Shown here one piece after another: positions 14,812-29,313 of a stretch of 34,471 nt of DNA (the first letter of the stretch is position 1; each line of letters starts with the position of its first letter). Source of the stretch: Pseudarthrobacter siccitolerans (GTDB taxonomy: Bacteria > Actinomycetota > Actinomycetes > Actinomycetales > Micrococcaceae); the NCBI RefSeq assembly GCF_001046895.1, contig NZ_CAQI01000061.1, forward strand, positions 1 to 34,471. Reading direction: 5' to 3'. The notes beneath the pieces were generated by a model. It was not told the DNA's origin, made no database searches, and was given only the letters and a program-made list of their open reading frames with translations. The translations under genes and the position numbers were made by a program.

Positions 14812-16851
14812 TCAGCGGTACTTGCGGTGCAGGTTTTCGCGGTGGGAGGCGCCGGGGGAGGCGTCGGCGATCCACGGCCCGGTGCCTTCGGACTGGTCCA
14901 GCACCCCTGCCTCCAGCCAGCTGTAGTCTCCGGCGAGGACCTTGCGGCTGAGCCGGTGGTCGCCGGCGTCCGTGTTCCGCCACAGCTGGTCAAAGTACTC
15001 CTCCACCCGCACCCGTGCCTGCTCGCAATACGCCTCGGCAAGCTCGTAGGCGCTCGCGGCTTTTTCGGGGGCGGTGTGGAGCAGCATCTCTGCCCGCGAG
15101 CAGCATGCGGCCATGGCGAACAGTTCCGCGCCGATGTCCACCACCCGGCCAAGGAATGCCTGCTTGCGTTCCAGCTTTGCCTGCCAGCGGCCCATGCCGT
15201 AGAACGTCTGCCGGGCCAACTTGCGGGACGAGCGCTCCACGAAGCGCAGGTGCTTGGCCAGCCGCCCGAACTCGCCGTACGAGCGCGGGTCCATGCCTGC
15301 CCCGGCCACCAGCTTGGGCAGCCAGCGGGCATAAAAGCCGGAAGCGCCGACGGCGGCCTTCGCCTTATCCGACAGGCTCGCGTTCATGGATGCCAGGTCT
15401 CCCGCGGCGGCCAGGTGCGCATCCACCGCTTCCCGGGCAATGAGGAGCCGCATAATTTCCGAGGAACCCTCAAAAATCCTGTTGATGCGCAGGTCCCTCA
15501 GCTGCTGCTCGGCAGGCACAGCGCGCTCACCCCGGGCGGCCAGTGATTCTGCCGTCTCGAAGCCCCGGCCGCCGCGGATCTGTACCAGTTCGTCGGCGAT
15601 CCGGCAGCTGATCTCGGTGGCCCAGAGCTTGGCGAGGGCGGCCTCGATCCGGACGTCCTTCTGGCCTGCGTCGGCAAGCTCGGCGGAGAGTTCGAACACG
15701 GCGTCCAGGGCGAACGCGGAAGCGGCGATGAAGGCGATCTTCTTGCCCACGGCCTCGTGCTCGCCTACCGGCCGGCCCCATTGCGTCCGGGCGTTGGACC
15801 ACTCCCGTGCGATCTTCAGGCTCCAGCGGCCGGACGCCACGCAGAGCGCCGGTATGGAAAGCCTGCCCGTGTTCAGGGTGGTGAGGGCGATTTTGAGGCC
15901 CTGGCCTTCCCTGCCCAGCCGGTTCGCCGCGGGGACGCGCACCTGGTGGAACCGCGTGACGCCGTTTTCGATGCCGCGCAGGCCCATAAAGGCGTTCCGG
16001 TTTTCCACGGTGATGCCCGGCGAGTCCATGTCCACCACAAACGCGCTGATGCCGCCCTTGTGCCTGGTGCCGTCCGCGTCAGTCCGGGCCGGCACCACGG
16101 CCATCACCACCACCAATTCGGCAATGACACCGTTGGTGGTCCACAGCTTGACGCCGTCCAGAAGGTACGCCTCGCCGTCGTCCGTCGGCGTTGCTGTGCT
16201 GCCCATCCGGGCGGGATCGCTGCCCACGTCCGGTTCGGTAAGGAGGAAGGCGGTGACGGCGCCGGCCGAGCATCGCGGCAGGAACTCCTGCTTCTGCTCC
16301 GCGGTACCGAAGACTTTGACGGGTTCGGGCACCCCGATGGACTGGTGTGCGGAAAGCAGGGCGCCGAGGCTTGGGTGGACGCTGCCCAGCAGGGCGAGGG
16401 CCCGGCCGTAGTACACCAGTGACAAGCCGAGGCCGCCGTATTCCGCCGGAATCTTCATCCCGAAGACGCCGAGGTCTGCCAGCCCCTTGAGGTATTCATC
16501 AGGGATGAGCGCGTCCCGCTCGATGATCCGGCCATCCATGGTGCGCGCGTATTCCGTCAGGCGGGCCATAAAGGCCTCGCCGCGTTCCACGTCCGCCGGG
16601 TCCGGAGTGGGCCAGGGGTGGACCAGGCTGAGGTCGAAACTGCCAAGGTAAAGACCTTTGGCGAAGCTGGGACGGTCCCAGCCGGTTTCGCGGGCGGCCT
16701 CCGCAACGGCGCGTGCCTCATCCGCCGTGACGCCTGCGCCGATCTTGCCTGCCGGGACCGGGGTTTCTTCGGCGGCGGCATCCGTTGGTGTAGCGCTCAA
16801 ACCTGCGGGGGCAGGGCTGGTTTGGAAGGGGCTGTCAGTGGCGGAGCTCAT
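14812..16851 (-). CDS. acyl-CoA dehydrogenase with C-terminal extension (VLCAD/ACAD9-like length)
   Basis: FAD-dependent enzyme of fatty-acid beta-oxidation that introduces the alpha-beta double bond. At 679 residues it exceeds the ~385 of short/medium-chain enzymes. The N-terminus is Ala/Pro-rich. The helical domain holds MKIPAEYGGLGLSLVYY, the middle sheet has TAFLLTEPDVGSDPARM, and KLWTTNGVIAE and FVVDMDSPGITV follow. The C-terminal helices contain WGRPVGEHEAVGKKIAF, QIRGGRGFETAE and RINRIFEGSSEIMRLLIA, with the catalytic glutamate in IFEGSSE. About 180 residues follow, as in VLCAD-type enzymes that use the extension for membrane contact and dimerisation. ATG 16851 has AAGGAG at good spacing. 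No partner genes of beta-oxidation are adjacent. Confidence 0.93.
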   Translation of the reverse strand: MSSATDSPFQTSPAPAGLSATPTDAAAEETPVPAGKIGAGVTADEARAVAEAARETGWDRPSFAKGLYLGSFDLSLVHPWPTPDPADVERGEAFMARLTEYARTMDGRIIERDALIPDEYLKGLADLGVFGMKIPAEYGGLGLSLVYYGRALALLGSVHPSLGALLSAHQSIGVPEPVKVFGTAEQKQEFLPRCSAGAVTAFLLTEPDVGSDPARMGSTATPTDDGEAYLLDGVKLWTTNGVIAELVVVMAVVPARTDADGTRHKGGISAFVVDMDSPGITVENRNAFMGLRGIENGVTRFHQVRVPAANRLGREGQGLKIALTTLNTGRLSIPALCVASGRWSLKIAREWSNARTQWGRPVGEHEAVGKKIAFIAASAFALDAVFELSAELADAGQKDVRIEAALAKLWATEISCRIADELVQIRGGRGFETAESLAARGERAVPAEQQLRDLRINRIFEGSSEIMRLLIAREAVDAHLAAAGDLASMNASLSDKAKAAVGASGFYARWLPKLVAGAGMDPRSYGEFGRLAKHLRFVERSSRKLARQTFYGMGRWQAKLERKQAFLGRVVDIGAELFAMAACCSRAEMLLHTAPEKAASAYELAEAYCEQARVRVEEYFDQLWRNTDAGDHRLSRKVLAGDYSWLEAGVLDQSEGTGPWIADASPGASHRENLHRKYR

Positions 16852-16911
16852 GGGTTATCTCCTTGGCCGGATGGCTTCGTAGCCATGGGCTCCGCCGGGT
16901 TGGAGAACCCT

Positions 16912-17214
16912 TTAGCTGTCTCTCAATATTACCCGTGGGTAGGTTCCTGTGCTAGGGGAGGCCTGCCCCTGGAAGTCCCCGCCGGCGTCGATTGCGGCCG
17001 CGTGGTGCACCAGCCGGTCCCAGCCGGCGTTGATGCCGTGGACCACGGCCAGCAGCGTCCGGGAAACCACTGTCCAGCTGAGCTTCCCGGCGCCCAGCAG
17101 CACCAGCGCCACCAGCCCCGCCGCCAGGACAAAAGCGGCCAGGACAAGACCGAATACGAGCGTTCCAATGAATACCAAGGTGGCGGTTTCCACCGAGCTT
17201 AAATCGAACTGCAT
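16912..17214 (-). CDS. small hypothetical membrane protein
   Basis: 100 residues from ATG 17214, which is preceded by AGGGGG. Residues 10-45 form a long hydrophobic region (TLVFIGTLVFGLVLAAFV, then LVALVLLGAGKL). A short amphipathic segment (TLLAVVHGINAGWDRLVHH) and a polar tail follow. No known domain. The membrane segment is similar in pattern to the start of the 243-residue protein at 12551-13282, so they may be paralogues, one with a long tail and one without. It is divergent from the jetABC operon across a 229-bp gap. Confidence 0.65.
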   Translation of the reverse strand: MQFDLSSVETATLVFIGTLVFGLVLAAFVLAAGLVALVLLGAGKLSWTVVSRTLLAVVHGINAGWDRLVHHAAAIDAGGDFQGQASPSTGTYPRVILRDS

Positions 17215-17288
17215 GAATCCCCCTGCTGCGACGATGCTTGGCCTGAAGTCAGTAGCACGACTGTAGGGGGAGACAGCGTGCCGGGCCA

Positions 17289-17304
17289 GAGCCCCGACGG
17301 GCTC
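17289..17304. promoter_or_regulatory. short hairpin in the gap between the small membrane protein and jetA
   Basis: GAGCCC, loop CGAC, GGGCTC: a perfect 6-bp stem within the divergent intergenic region 17215-17443. The same region holds a GGTTAACC palindrome near 17372-17380. No convincing -35/-10 pair for jetA could be placed. The hairpin may be regulatory or may be chance in GC-rich DNA. Confidence 0.25.
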
Positions 17305-17443
17305 CGGAGGCTCTTGATATGGGATCGAAATACTACGGCGAAGTAGGTCACGGAGCGGTTTCGGGCGCCTGGGTTAACCTTGTAGTTGGCACTTTTCCGT
17401 CCGTGCCCCTGCCCCAGCCCTCTAAACAGTCCAAGGAGAGAGT

Positions 17444-23390
<5,947 letters not shown>

Positions 23391-23582
23391 GCCCTTCCGG
23401 GATGGGGTTTATAACAAATCGATGGATATATTGCCCGGAGGCTGTTGGGGAGTGCTGTCCTGGTGCCATGCTGGTCGGCATCAATCACTCGCCTTCATCC
23501 TCCTGACGGGTACTTGTGGAACGCTGGGTCCCGCGTCTGACGCCCATGGAGTGTGACGGCCTTCGCTTGAAAGGCACCACAC

Positions 23583-24269
23583 ATGCGCCCAGCACATCGC
23601 GCCACCACCTTCATGGCGCTCACCGCGATCGCGGCCCTCATCCTCACGGGCTGCGCGGAGGGCCCTGCCGCGGACGGAAGTTCCTCCAGTGGCACTGCCG
23701 CCCAAACGGCGGCTGCCGCAAGCCCGCCGGCATCAATCGTTCCCGTCGCCACCTCTTCGCCCGCTCCTGCCGGGCCGGTGACCTTCACGTTCCCGGATGG
23801 CCGCCTGTCCTTTGCTCACCCGGAAGGGTGGCGTGTGGAGCATGAACAGGTTTCGGCGTCCCCTGCCGTGGAAACCGCGACGGTCTACGATGCCGGCGGC
23901 AAGGAACAGGTCGCCATCTACTACAGCGAGATCGGTGACGCCACGGCCGGCAATGTCTCCAGGTTCATCCTGGAGACGGACCCGGTGCCAGGATTGATCG
24001 GTGCTGCGGTTCCCACGCCCAGTTCGTCGTTCTTTGTTGACCACGCTTTTGGCACTGCTACATACCACATGGGACTAACCCCGGGATCGCCGGTCTCGCC
24101 GGACGGGCAGGTGCAATACGGGCTCGTGATGCTCGGCAACCGCATTCTGACCGCAGACGTGCTTTTCGACGGTCGGCAGTTCGCGAACGACGAGGCAGCC
24201 AAGGAGTGGTACTGGGGTGATGAAGGCCGCTCCCTGAAAGCGTTGCTGATGAGCTTCACTTACCGCTGA
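23583..24269 (+). CDS. secreted lipoprotein of unknown function
   Basis: 228 residues from ATG 23583, with AAAGG at suitable spacing. The signal peptide MRPAHRATTFMALTAIAALI ends in the lipobox LTGC, so the protein is exported and lipid-anchored at about C22. A Ser/Ala/Pro-rich linker leads to a globular part beginning TFTFPDGRLSFAHPEGWRVE, a pattern common in actinobacterial lipoproteins with a PsbP/DUF-like beta-sandwich. No catalytic motif is seen. It follows jetC after 192 bases and is probably independently transcribed. A strong terminator lies 11 bases after its stop. Confidence 0.85.
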   Translation: MRPAHRATTFMALTAIAALILTGCAEGPAADGSSSSGTAAQTAAAASPPASIVPVATSSPAPAGPVTFTFPDGRLSFAHPEGWRVEHEQVSASPAVETATVYDAGGKEQVAIYYSEIGDATAGNVSRFILETDPVPGLIGAAVPTPSSSFFVDHAFGTATYHMGLTPGSPVSPDGQVQYGLVMLGNRILTADVLFDGRQFANDEAAKEWYWGDEGRSLKALLMSFTYR

Positions 24270-24280
24270 TCACCATGCAA

Positions 24281-24315
24281 GAGGAACCCTCCCGTGCGGG
24301 GGAGGGTTCCTCTTT
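24281..24315 (+). terminator. rho-independent terminator after the lipoprotein gene
   Basis: A perfect 13-bp stem (GAGGAACCCTCCC at 24281-24293 with 24300-24312), six-base loop GTGCGG, followed by TTTGTTGTT on the plus strand. It lies between the lipoprotein gene and the convergent FBP_C gene, and the U-rich tail suits the plus-strand transcript. Confidence 0.9.
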
Positions 24316-24319
24316 GTTG

Positions 24320-24814
24320 TTATGTGGCCTGCACCCGCGACAGGAACTGGGCCGTGCGTTCCTTCAGTCCGTCAATCTGGCGAAGGACGACGTCGGCCGG
24401 GTCGGGATTGATCTCATTGGCCGGCGGTTCCTTGCGGACATTGCCGCAGCACAGGAAGTCGGCGCAGATCAGTGTTCCGACGGTATTGCCATTGCGGCCG
24501 GACTGCCCGGCGCGCCTGGCCACCCAGAGGAGTACGTCCTCTTTAGAGAAGACGTCGCGGCATAGTTCGCACAGGACGGAGCGGTTTTTCCGGGCGCCGC
24601 CTTCGGGGGCGCGAAGCATGATGCCCGTAAGCCCCTTGGGTTCCGGTACTACCAGGTAGCCGCGGAGTGGCATCTTCTCGTCCCGCCACCCAAGGAAGTC
24701 GAGGCTGTCCCAGTCGAGCGAGTCGAAATCCTTGGGCAGGGTGAGCTTGGCCGCTTCCGAGCGGCTGGCGTTAACGAAGGATGAGCGGATTTGTTGAGGC
24801 GTGATGGATTGCAT
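24320..24814 (-). CDS. FBP domain protein (FBP_C, treble-clef zinc finger, FusB-like)
   Basis: 164 residues. SSFVNASRSEAAKLTLP, then DFLGWRDEKMPLRGYLVV form the N-terminal part. The zinc site is two cysteine pairs, CELC near residue 83 and CADFLCC near 117-123, around VARRAGQSGRNGNTVGTLIC. This matches the FBP_C domain (also called fibronectin-binding or EF-G-binding domain), related to FusB/FusC proteins that bind elongation factor G and relieve fusidic acid stalling. Most chromosomal actinobacterial copies have no proven role, so resistance should not be assumed. Start ATG 24814 has no good Shine-Dalgarno and lies close to a TATCTT that could be a -10. Confidence 0.85.
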   Translation of the reverse strand: MQSITPQQIRSSFVNASRSEAAKLTLPKDFDSLDWDSLDFLGWRDEKMPLRGYLVVPEPKGLTGIMLRAPEGGARKNRSVLCELCRDVFSKEDVLLWVARRAGQSGRNGNTVGTLICADFLCCGNVRKEPPANEINPDPADVVLRQIDGLKERTAQFLSRVQAT

Positions 24815-25142
24815 GGCTGAGCTTTCGAAAAGATAGGAGCCCCGGGAATGCGGGGAATGGGTGTAAAGGGTCAGCAGGTCTCCGCGGAGCAGGCCAAAGC
24901 GGCCACCCCGCTTTCCATGGCAGCGATGGCCGGGCCGGCCGTCTGCGTGCGCATCGTTCCTGGTGTCCTATCTCGAAAGCTCGGGCTTATATGCAGCAAT
25001 TGGGATGCACTGGCCGGTGCCCGCCAACCGGCAGTGCCATCCTGCCAAAAGCCGCGGGCGGTGTCCAAGGAGCAGGGGGATTGGCAAAGTGTGTCCTTCG
25101 TCACGAGGAGGAATAAGTGACGTAAACGTTGCGTAATGGCCG
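24815..25142. other. non-coding gap with an outward-facing inverted repeat
   Basis: No supportable gene. Overlapping frames on both strands here (plus 24848-25120, minus 24871-25104) have unconserved-looking composition and no ribosome binding site. The notable structure is an inverted repeat. On the plus strand 24819-24838 is GAGCTTTCGAAAAGATAGGA, and 24966-24982 is TCCTATCTCGAAAGCTC, its reverse complement apart from a 3-base gap. The left copy ends five bases before the FBP_C start codon. Confidence 0.5.
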
Positions 25143-25161
25143 CGAGGGTAGGCTAGCCTTA
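25143..25161. promoter_or_regulatory. DtxR/IdeR-type iron box upstream of the siderophore uptake operon
   Basis: The 19-mer CGAGGGTAGGCTAGCCTTA matches the consensus TTAGGTTAGGCTAACCTAA at 14 of 19 positions (13 of the last 16) and contains the perfect palindrome AGGCTAGCCT. It lies 33 bases before the GTG of the iron-siderophore binding protein, so iron-loaded DtxR/IdeR would repress the operon. Confidence 0.75.
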
Positions 25162-25193
25162 CTTAAGTTCGCTTCAGACACTTAAGGAGTTTC

Positions 25194-26285
25194 GTGACTT
25201 CCCCCCTCTTCCCCGGGCCCAGTGCCACCCGCCGCACGCTGTTCAAGTCAGCCGGCAAGGCGACGGCCGTTCTGGCCGCAGCGGCGCTCACCCTCTCTGC
25301 CTGCTCCACAGGTCCCGCAACCTCCACCGCGGACTCAACACCCTCCAGCTCCAGCAGCGCCCAGTTCCCCGTGACCATCGAGCACGCCTACGGCAAGACG
25401 ATCATCGAGAAGCAGCCCACCCGCGTGGCCACTGTTTCCTGGGTCAACGACGACGTCTCCATTGCCCTCGGCGTTGTTCCAGTGGGTGTCCCCAAGAACG
25501 AATGGGGCGGCAACGACCAGGGCTCCACCCCCTGGAAGGACGCAGCACTCGAGGAGCTCGGCGCCGGCTTCGGTACCGACAAGGCCCCGGTCCAGTACTC
25601 CGAAGCTGACGGCATCAACTTCACCGAGATCGCCAAGCTCACCCCGGACGTCATCCTCGCCGCCTACTCCGGCCTCACCGAAGAGGACTACAAGAAGCTC
25701 AGCGAGATCGCCCCCGTCGTGGCCCACCCTGAGCTGGCCTACGGGACTTCATGGCAGGACGCCACCACCATCATCGGCAAGGCACTCGGCAAGGACGCCG
25801 AAGCAGCCAAGCTGGTCTCCGACACCGAGGCCACCGTGAAGGAGGAAGCCGCCAAGTACCCGCAGATCACCGGCAAGACCTTCATCTACGGCTACGCCCT
25901 TCCCTCGGACCCCACCCAGACGGGCATCTACACGGCCAATGACAACCGGCCCAAGTTCCTGTCCGCCATCGGAATGAAGCTCGCGCCGGTCGCAGAGCAG
26001 GCCTCCGCAGGCTCCAAGGAATTCTTCGTCCCCTGGTCGGCCGAGAAGGCCAACGAGCTGGAGTCGGACATCTTCCTCAGCTCCGTCGAGGACGCCAGCG
26101 AAGCGGACGCCATCAAGAACGATCCACTGCTCGGCCAGATCCCGGCCGTCAAGAACGGCGCCTTCGTCGCAGACGCGAACAAGAGCCTGGTCCTGGCAAT
26201 CTCCGCATCCTCCCCGCTGAGCCTGCCCTGGGCGCTGGACACGTTCCTGCCTGAGCTGGCCACTGCTGCGGACGCAGTGAAGTAG
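25194..26285 (+). CDS. iron-siderophore ABC transporter substrate-binding lipoprotein
   Basis: 363 residues from GTG 25194, with AAGGAG four bases upstream. The signal peptide (RRTLFKSAGKATAVLAAAAL) ends in the lipobox LSAC, so it is anchored on the outer face of the membrane. A Ser-rich linker precedes the FepB/FhuD-like fold: VTIEHAYGKTIIEKQPTRVA, the VNDDVSIALGVVPVG domain I segment, INFTEIAKLTPDVILAAYSG, and the inter-domain helix GTSWQDATTIIGKALGKD. This is the class III binding protein that captures ferric siderophores. First of five co-oriented genes under an iron box. The exact siderophore cannot be read from sequence, and no biosynthesis genes are nearby. Confidence 0.93.
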   Translation: MTSPLFPGPSATRRTLFKSAGKATAVLAAAALTLSACSTGPATSTADSTPSSSSSAQFPVTIEHAYGKTIIEKQPTRVATVSWVNDDVSIALGVVPVGVPKNEWGGNDQGSTPWKDAALEELGAGFGTDKAPVQYSEADGINFTEIAKLTPDVILAAYSGLTEEDYKKLSEIAPVVAHPELAYGTSWQDATTIIGKALGKDAEAAKLVSDTEATVKEEAAKYPQITGKTFIYGYALPSDPTQTGIYTANDNRPKFLSAIGMKLAPVAEQASAGSKEFFVPWSAEKANELESDIFLSSVEDASEADAIKNDPLLGQIPAVKNGAFVADANKSLVLAISASSPLSLPWALDTFLPELATAADAVK

Positions 26286-26295
26286 CAGCAGTTCA

Positions 26296-27387
26296 GTGAC
26301 ACAGAGTACGACGACGGCGGCCCGCCAGACGCGGATTCCCGGCACTTCCGTGCCGGGAGGGGGAGCACGTGCCCTGTTCCGCGGTGGCGCTTCCAGTGGA
26401 AAGCGGGCGGCATGGCTGCTGGCCGCCGTCGTTGTGCTCGCCCTCCTGGCCGGGGCTTCCCTGGCCACCGGAGCCCGGGGCCTTCCCCTGGAGACGGTGT
26501 GGCAGGCCCTCACCGCCTTCGATCCCGCCAACGGCGACCACGCCGTCGTCCACGCGCGCATCCCGCGCACCGTCCTGGGCCTGCTGGCCGGCGCGGCACT
26601 CGGCCTGGCAGGCGCCGCCATGCAGGGTGTGGCCCGGAACCCCCTGGCCGATCCGGGCATCATGGGTGTTAACGCTGGCGCCGCCCTCGCCGTAGTGACG
26701 GGCATCTACGTTTTCGGCGTCGGCTCACTGTCCGGTTACATCTGGTTTGCCTTCCTCGGCGCCGCAGCTGCCGCCGTCGTGGTTTACCTCATCGCGTCAA
26801 TGGGCAGGGACGGCGCCACTCCCGTGAAACTCGCCCTGGCAGGGGCAGCGCTGAACGCAGGGCTGTACTCCCTGATGAACGTCATCCTGGTCTCGAGCCA
26901 GGACACCCTGGACCGGTTCCGCTTCTGGCAGGTGGGCGGGATCGCCGGGCGCGACTGGTCCGTGCTGCTGTCCGGACTCCCGTTCCTGGCCGCCGGAGCA
27001 CTCATTGTGCTGCTGACCGGGCGGATCCTCAACAGCCTGGCCCTGGGTGATGACATCGCCCGCGGCCTCGGCCAGCGCGTGGGACTGGTCCGTGCCATCA
27101 CAGCCCTCGGCATCGTGCTGCTCTGCGGCTCGGCCACCGCCCTTGCCGGGCCCATTGCCTTTGTGGGCCTGATCATTCCGCATGCCGTCCGGTTCCTCAC
27201 CGGGCCCGACTACCGCTGGATCCTGCCCTTCTCCATGGTCCTGGCTCCGGTGCTGCTCCTGGGCGGGGACATCATCGGCCGCGTGGTGCTGCTCCCCGGC
27301 GAGGTGCCGGCCGGCATCATGACCGCGCTGGTCGGCGCACCCGTGTTCGTCTGGCTCATCCGCCGCGGAAAGGGGGCCGGACTGTGA
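26296..27387 (+). CDS. FecCD-family iron-siderophore permease, subunit 1
   Basis: 363 residues from GTG 26296, 10 bases after the binding-protein stop; the ribosome binding site is weak. About ten hydrophobic helices. Family signatures include RIPRTVLGLLAGAALGLAGA, RNPLADPGIMGVNAGA, the RFWQVGGIAGRDW loop, DIARGLGQRVGLVRA (the coupling segment facing the ATPase), GPIAFVGLIIPHAVR and PAGIMTALVGAPVF. It forms the membrane channel with the next gene product. Stop and next start overlap (GTGA). Confidence 0.94.
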   Translation: MTQSTTTAARQTRIPGTSVPGGGARALFRGGASSGKRAAWLLAAVVVLALLAGASLATGARGLPLETVWQALTAFDPANGDHAVVHARIPRTVLGLLAGAALGLAGAAMQGVARNPLADPGIMGVNAGAALAVVTGIYVFGVGSLSGYIWFAFLGAAAAAVVVYLIASMGRDGATPVKLALAGAALNAGLYSLMNVILVSSQDTLDRFRFWQVGGIAGRDWSVLLSGLPFLAAGALIVLLTGRILNSLALGDDIARGLGQRVGLVRAITALGIVLLCGSATALAGPIAFVGLIIPHAVRFLTGPDYRWILPFSMVLAPVLLLGGDIIGRVVLLPGEVPAGIMTALVGAPVFVWLIRRGKGAGL

Positions 27388-28496
27388 CCCTTGCGAAATC
27401 CCCCGTTGACCTATCACTTAACGCTGCCAAAACAGGGCCCAGGGGACCAAAACTGATAGGGCAACGCCGGGGCGGGCGGCTCCTGAACCGGACCGCCATC
27501 CTGGCAGCCGCCGTCGTGGTCCTCTTTGCAGCGTCCATCCTGCTGGGCAGCTACACCGTGACCATTCCGGACTTCTTCAAGATCCTCTTCGCGCATCTGA
27601 CCGGCGGTGAGAAGATCCCCGGCGCCAGCTTTATCGTGATGGAAAACAAGCTGCCCCGTGCGGTGATCGGCACCATGATCGGCCTCGCGTTTGGCCTGGC
27701 CGGCGCGCTCTTCCAGACCATGCTCCGCAACCCGCTGGCCAGCCCGGACGTCATCGGCATCAGCTACGGCGCCAGCGCAGCCGCAGTGATGGCCATCGTA
27801 GTGTTCGGCGCCTCCGGTGCCGTGGTCTCTGGAGCTGCCCTCGGCGGCGCACTCGTCGTCGCGGCCATCATTTACGCCATTTCCAGCGGCGGCCTCCGCG
27901 GGACAAGCCGCGGCGATGCTGCCGGAAACAGGCTCATCCTCGCCGGCGTGGGAATCGCGGCCGCACTGCAGGCGGTGGTCAACTTCCTGATGACCCGCGC
28001 CGATATCCGGACCGCGGCCGACGCCCTGGTCTGGCTCAACGGATCGCTGAACTCGGCTAACTGGGACCGTGCGGGCATCCTGGCCGTGTCACTCGCTGTC
28101 CTCATCCCGGCGGCGGCCGCCGTTTCGGGCCCCCTGCGCATCCTGGAGCTCGGCCCCGACGCCGCCGCCGGTCTGGGCATCAAAGTAAACGCCACCCGGC
28201 TCGCGCTGGTGGTCATAGCCGTCGCGCTGGCGGCAGTGGCGACGGCGGCGGCCGGGCCCGTCTCGTTCGTCGCCTTCCTGTCCGGGCCCATCGCGCGGCG
28301 CTTCACCGGAAAAGCCAGCCTCCCGGCGTCGGCCCTGGTGGGAGCCCTCATTGTCCTCGCTGCCGATTACGCCGCCGCCAACCTCGCCCCCCTGCTGCTG
28401 GACGGCACCGTTTTGCCGGTCGGTGTGATCACCGGTGCGCTCGGTGCCCCGTTCCTGCTGTGGCTCCTGGTCACGGCCAACCGAAAGGACGCCTGA
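27384..28496 (+). CDS. FecCD-family iron-siderophore permease, subunit 2
   Basis: 370 residues from GTG 27384, overlapping the preceding stop by four bases. A ~30-residue basic N-terminus precedes the first helix (TAILAAAVVVLFAASILLG). Then come the same landmarks as in subunit 1: LPRAVIGTMIGLAFGLAGAL, RNPLASPDVIGISYGASAAA, LGPDAAAGLGIKVNATR (coupling segment), GPVSFVAFLSGPIARR and LPVGVITGALGAPFLLWLL. It is the second half of the heterodimeric channel. The two permeases are clearly homologous but diverged, as is usual for such operons. Confidence 0.94.
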   Translation: MTLAKSPVDLSLNAAKTGPRGPKLIGQRRGGRLLNRTAILAAAVVVLFAASILLGSYTVTIPDFFKILFAHLTGGEKIPGASFIVMENKLPRAVIGTMIGLAFGLAGALFQTMLRNPLASPDVIGISYGASAAAVMAIVVFGASGAVVSGAALGGALVVAAIIYAISSGGLRGTSRGDAAGNRLILAGVGIAAALQAVVNFLMTRADIRTAADALVWLNGSLNSANWDRAGILAVSLAVLIPAAAAVSGPLRILELGPDAAAGLGIKVNATRLALVVIAVALAAVATAAAGPVSFVAFLSGPIARRFTGKASLPASALVGALIVLAADYAAANLAPLLLDGTVLPVGVITGALGAPFLLWLLVTANRKDA

Positions 28497-28497
28497 C

Positions 28498-29313
28498 GTG
28501 GCTGTACTCAACGCCAAGGACCTGACGCTGAAATACGATCAGCGCTGCGTGGTGGACGGACTTACTGCCGAAATCCCCGAAGGCAAGATGACCATGATCG
28601 TGGGCGCCAACGCCTGCGGAAAGTCCACCCTCCTGCGCGGCCTGTCCCGGCTCCTCAAACCGGCGTCCGGTGCTGTGACCCTGGACGGCAAGGACATCCA
28701 TTCCCGCCCTGCCCGCGAACTTGCCCGCACCCTCGGCCTGCTCCCGCAGCACCCCACCGCGCCGGACGGCATCAAAGTCCGCGACCTCGTGGGCCGCGGG
28801 CGGTACCCGCACCAGGGCCTCTTCCGCAGCTGGAGCGAAAATGACGACGCCGCTGTGCAGCGCGCGCTGGAAGCCACCGAAACGCTGGCCCTCGCCGAGC
28901 GGAACGTGGACGAACTTTCCGGCGGGCAGCGCCAACGGGTGTGGATCGCCATGGCACTTGCCCAGGAAACGGAGGTGCTGCTCCTCGACGAGCCCACCAC
29001 CTACCTCGACCTCGCCCACCAGGTGGAAGTCCTGGACCTGGTCACGGACCTGAACCGCCAGCGCGGCACCACCGTGGCCATCGTCCTGCACGACCTGAAC
29101 CTCGCAGCCCGCTACGCCGACCACGTGATCGCCATGAAGGGCGGCGCCGTGGTGGCGGTCGGTAAGCCGCAGGACGTGGTGACGGAGGAGCTGGTCCGCA
29201 CTGTCTTCGGCCTCGAATCCCGCGTCATCCCGGACCCCGTGTCCGGTACCCCCTTAATCATTCCCATCGGCCGACACCACGTCCCTGCCAACGAACTGGA
29301 GCTCGTTTCATGA
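28498..29313 (+). CDS. iron-siderophore ABC transporter ATP-binding protein
   Basis: 271 residues from GTG 28498, two bases after the permease stop, with AAAGGA upstream. A longer frame from 28435 would extend back into the permease gene and is not supported. Walker A GANACGKST, Q-loop LLPQHPTAPDGIKV, signature LSGGQRQRVWIAMAL, Walker B LLLDEPTTYLDL and the switch histidine in VLHDLNLAARYADH are all intact. The YPHQGLFRSW motif is typical of the FepC/FhuC branch. It powers import of ferric siderophores. Its stop overlaps the next start (ATGA). Confidence 0.95.
   Translation: MAVLNAKDLTLKYDQRCVVDGLTAEIPEGKMTMIVGANACGKSTLLRGLSRLLKPASGAVTLDGKDIHSRPARELARTLGLLPQHPTAPDGIKVRDLVGRGRYPHQGLFRSWSENDDAAVQRALEATETLALAERNVDELSGGQRQRVWIAMALAQETEVLLLDEPTTYLDLAHQVEVLDLVTDLNRQRGTTVAIVLHDLNLAARYADHVIAMKGGAVVAVGKPQDVVTEELVRTVFGLESRVIPDPVSGTPLIIPIGRHHVPANELELVS

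Noticed and set aside
24320..24814. Fusidic acid resistance gene
   Set aside because: The FBP_C zinc-finger domain is shared with FusB, but chromosomal actinobacterial members are common and have no shown resistance role.
24848..25120. Possible 90-residue gene in the gap before the siderophore operon
   Set aside because: No ribosome binding site, no domain, and an overlapping minus frame of similar quality; more likely non-coding.
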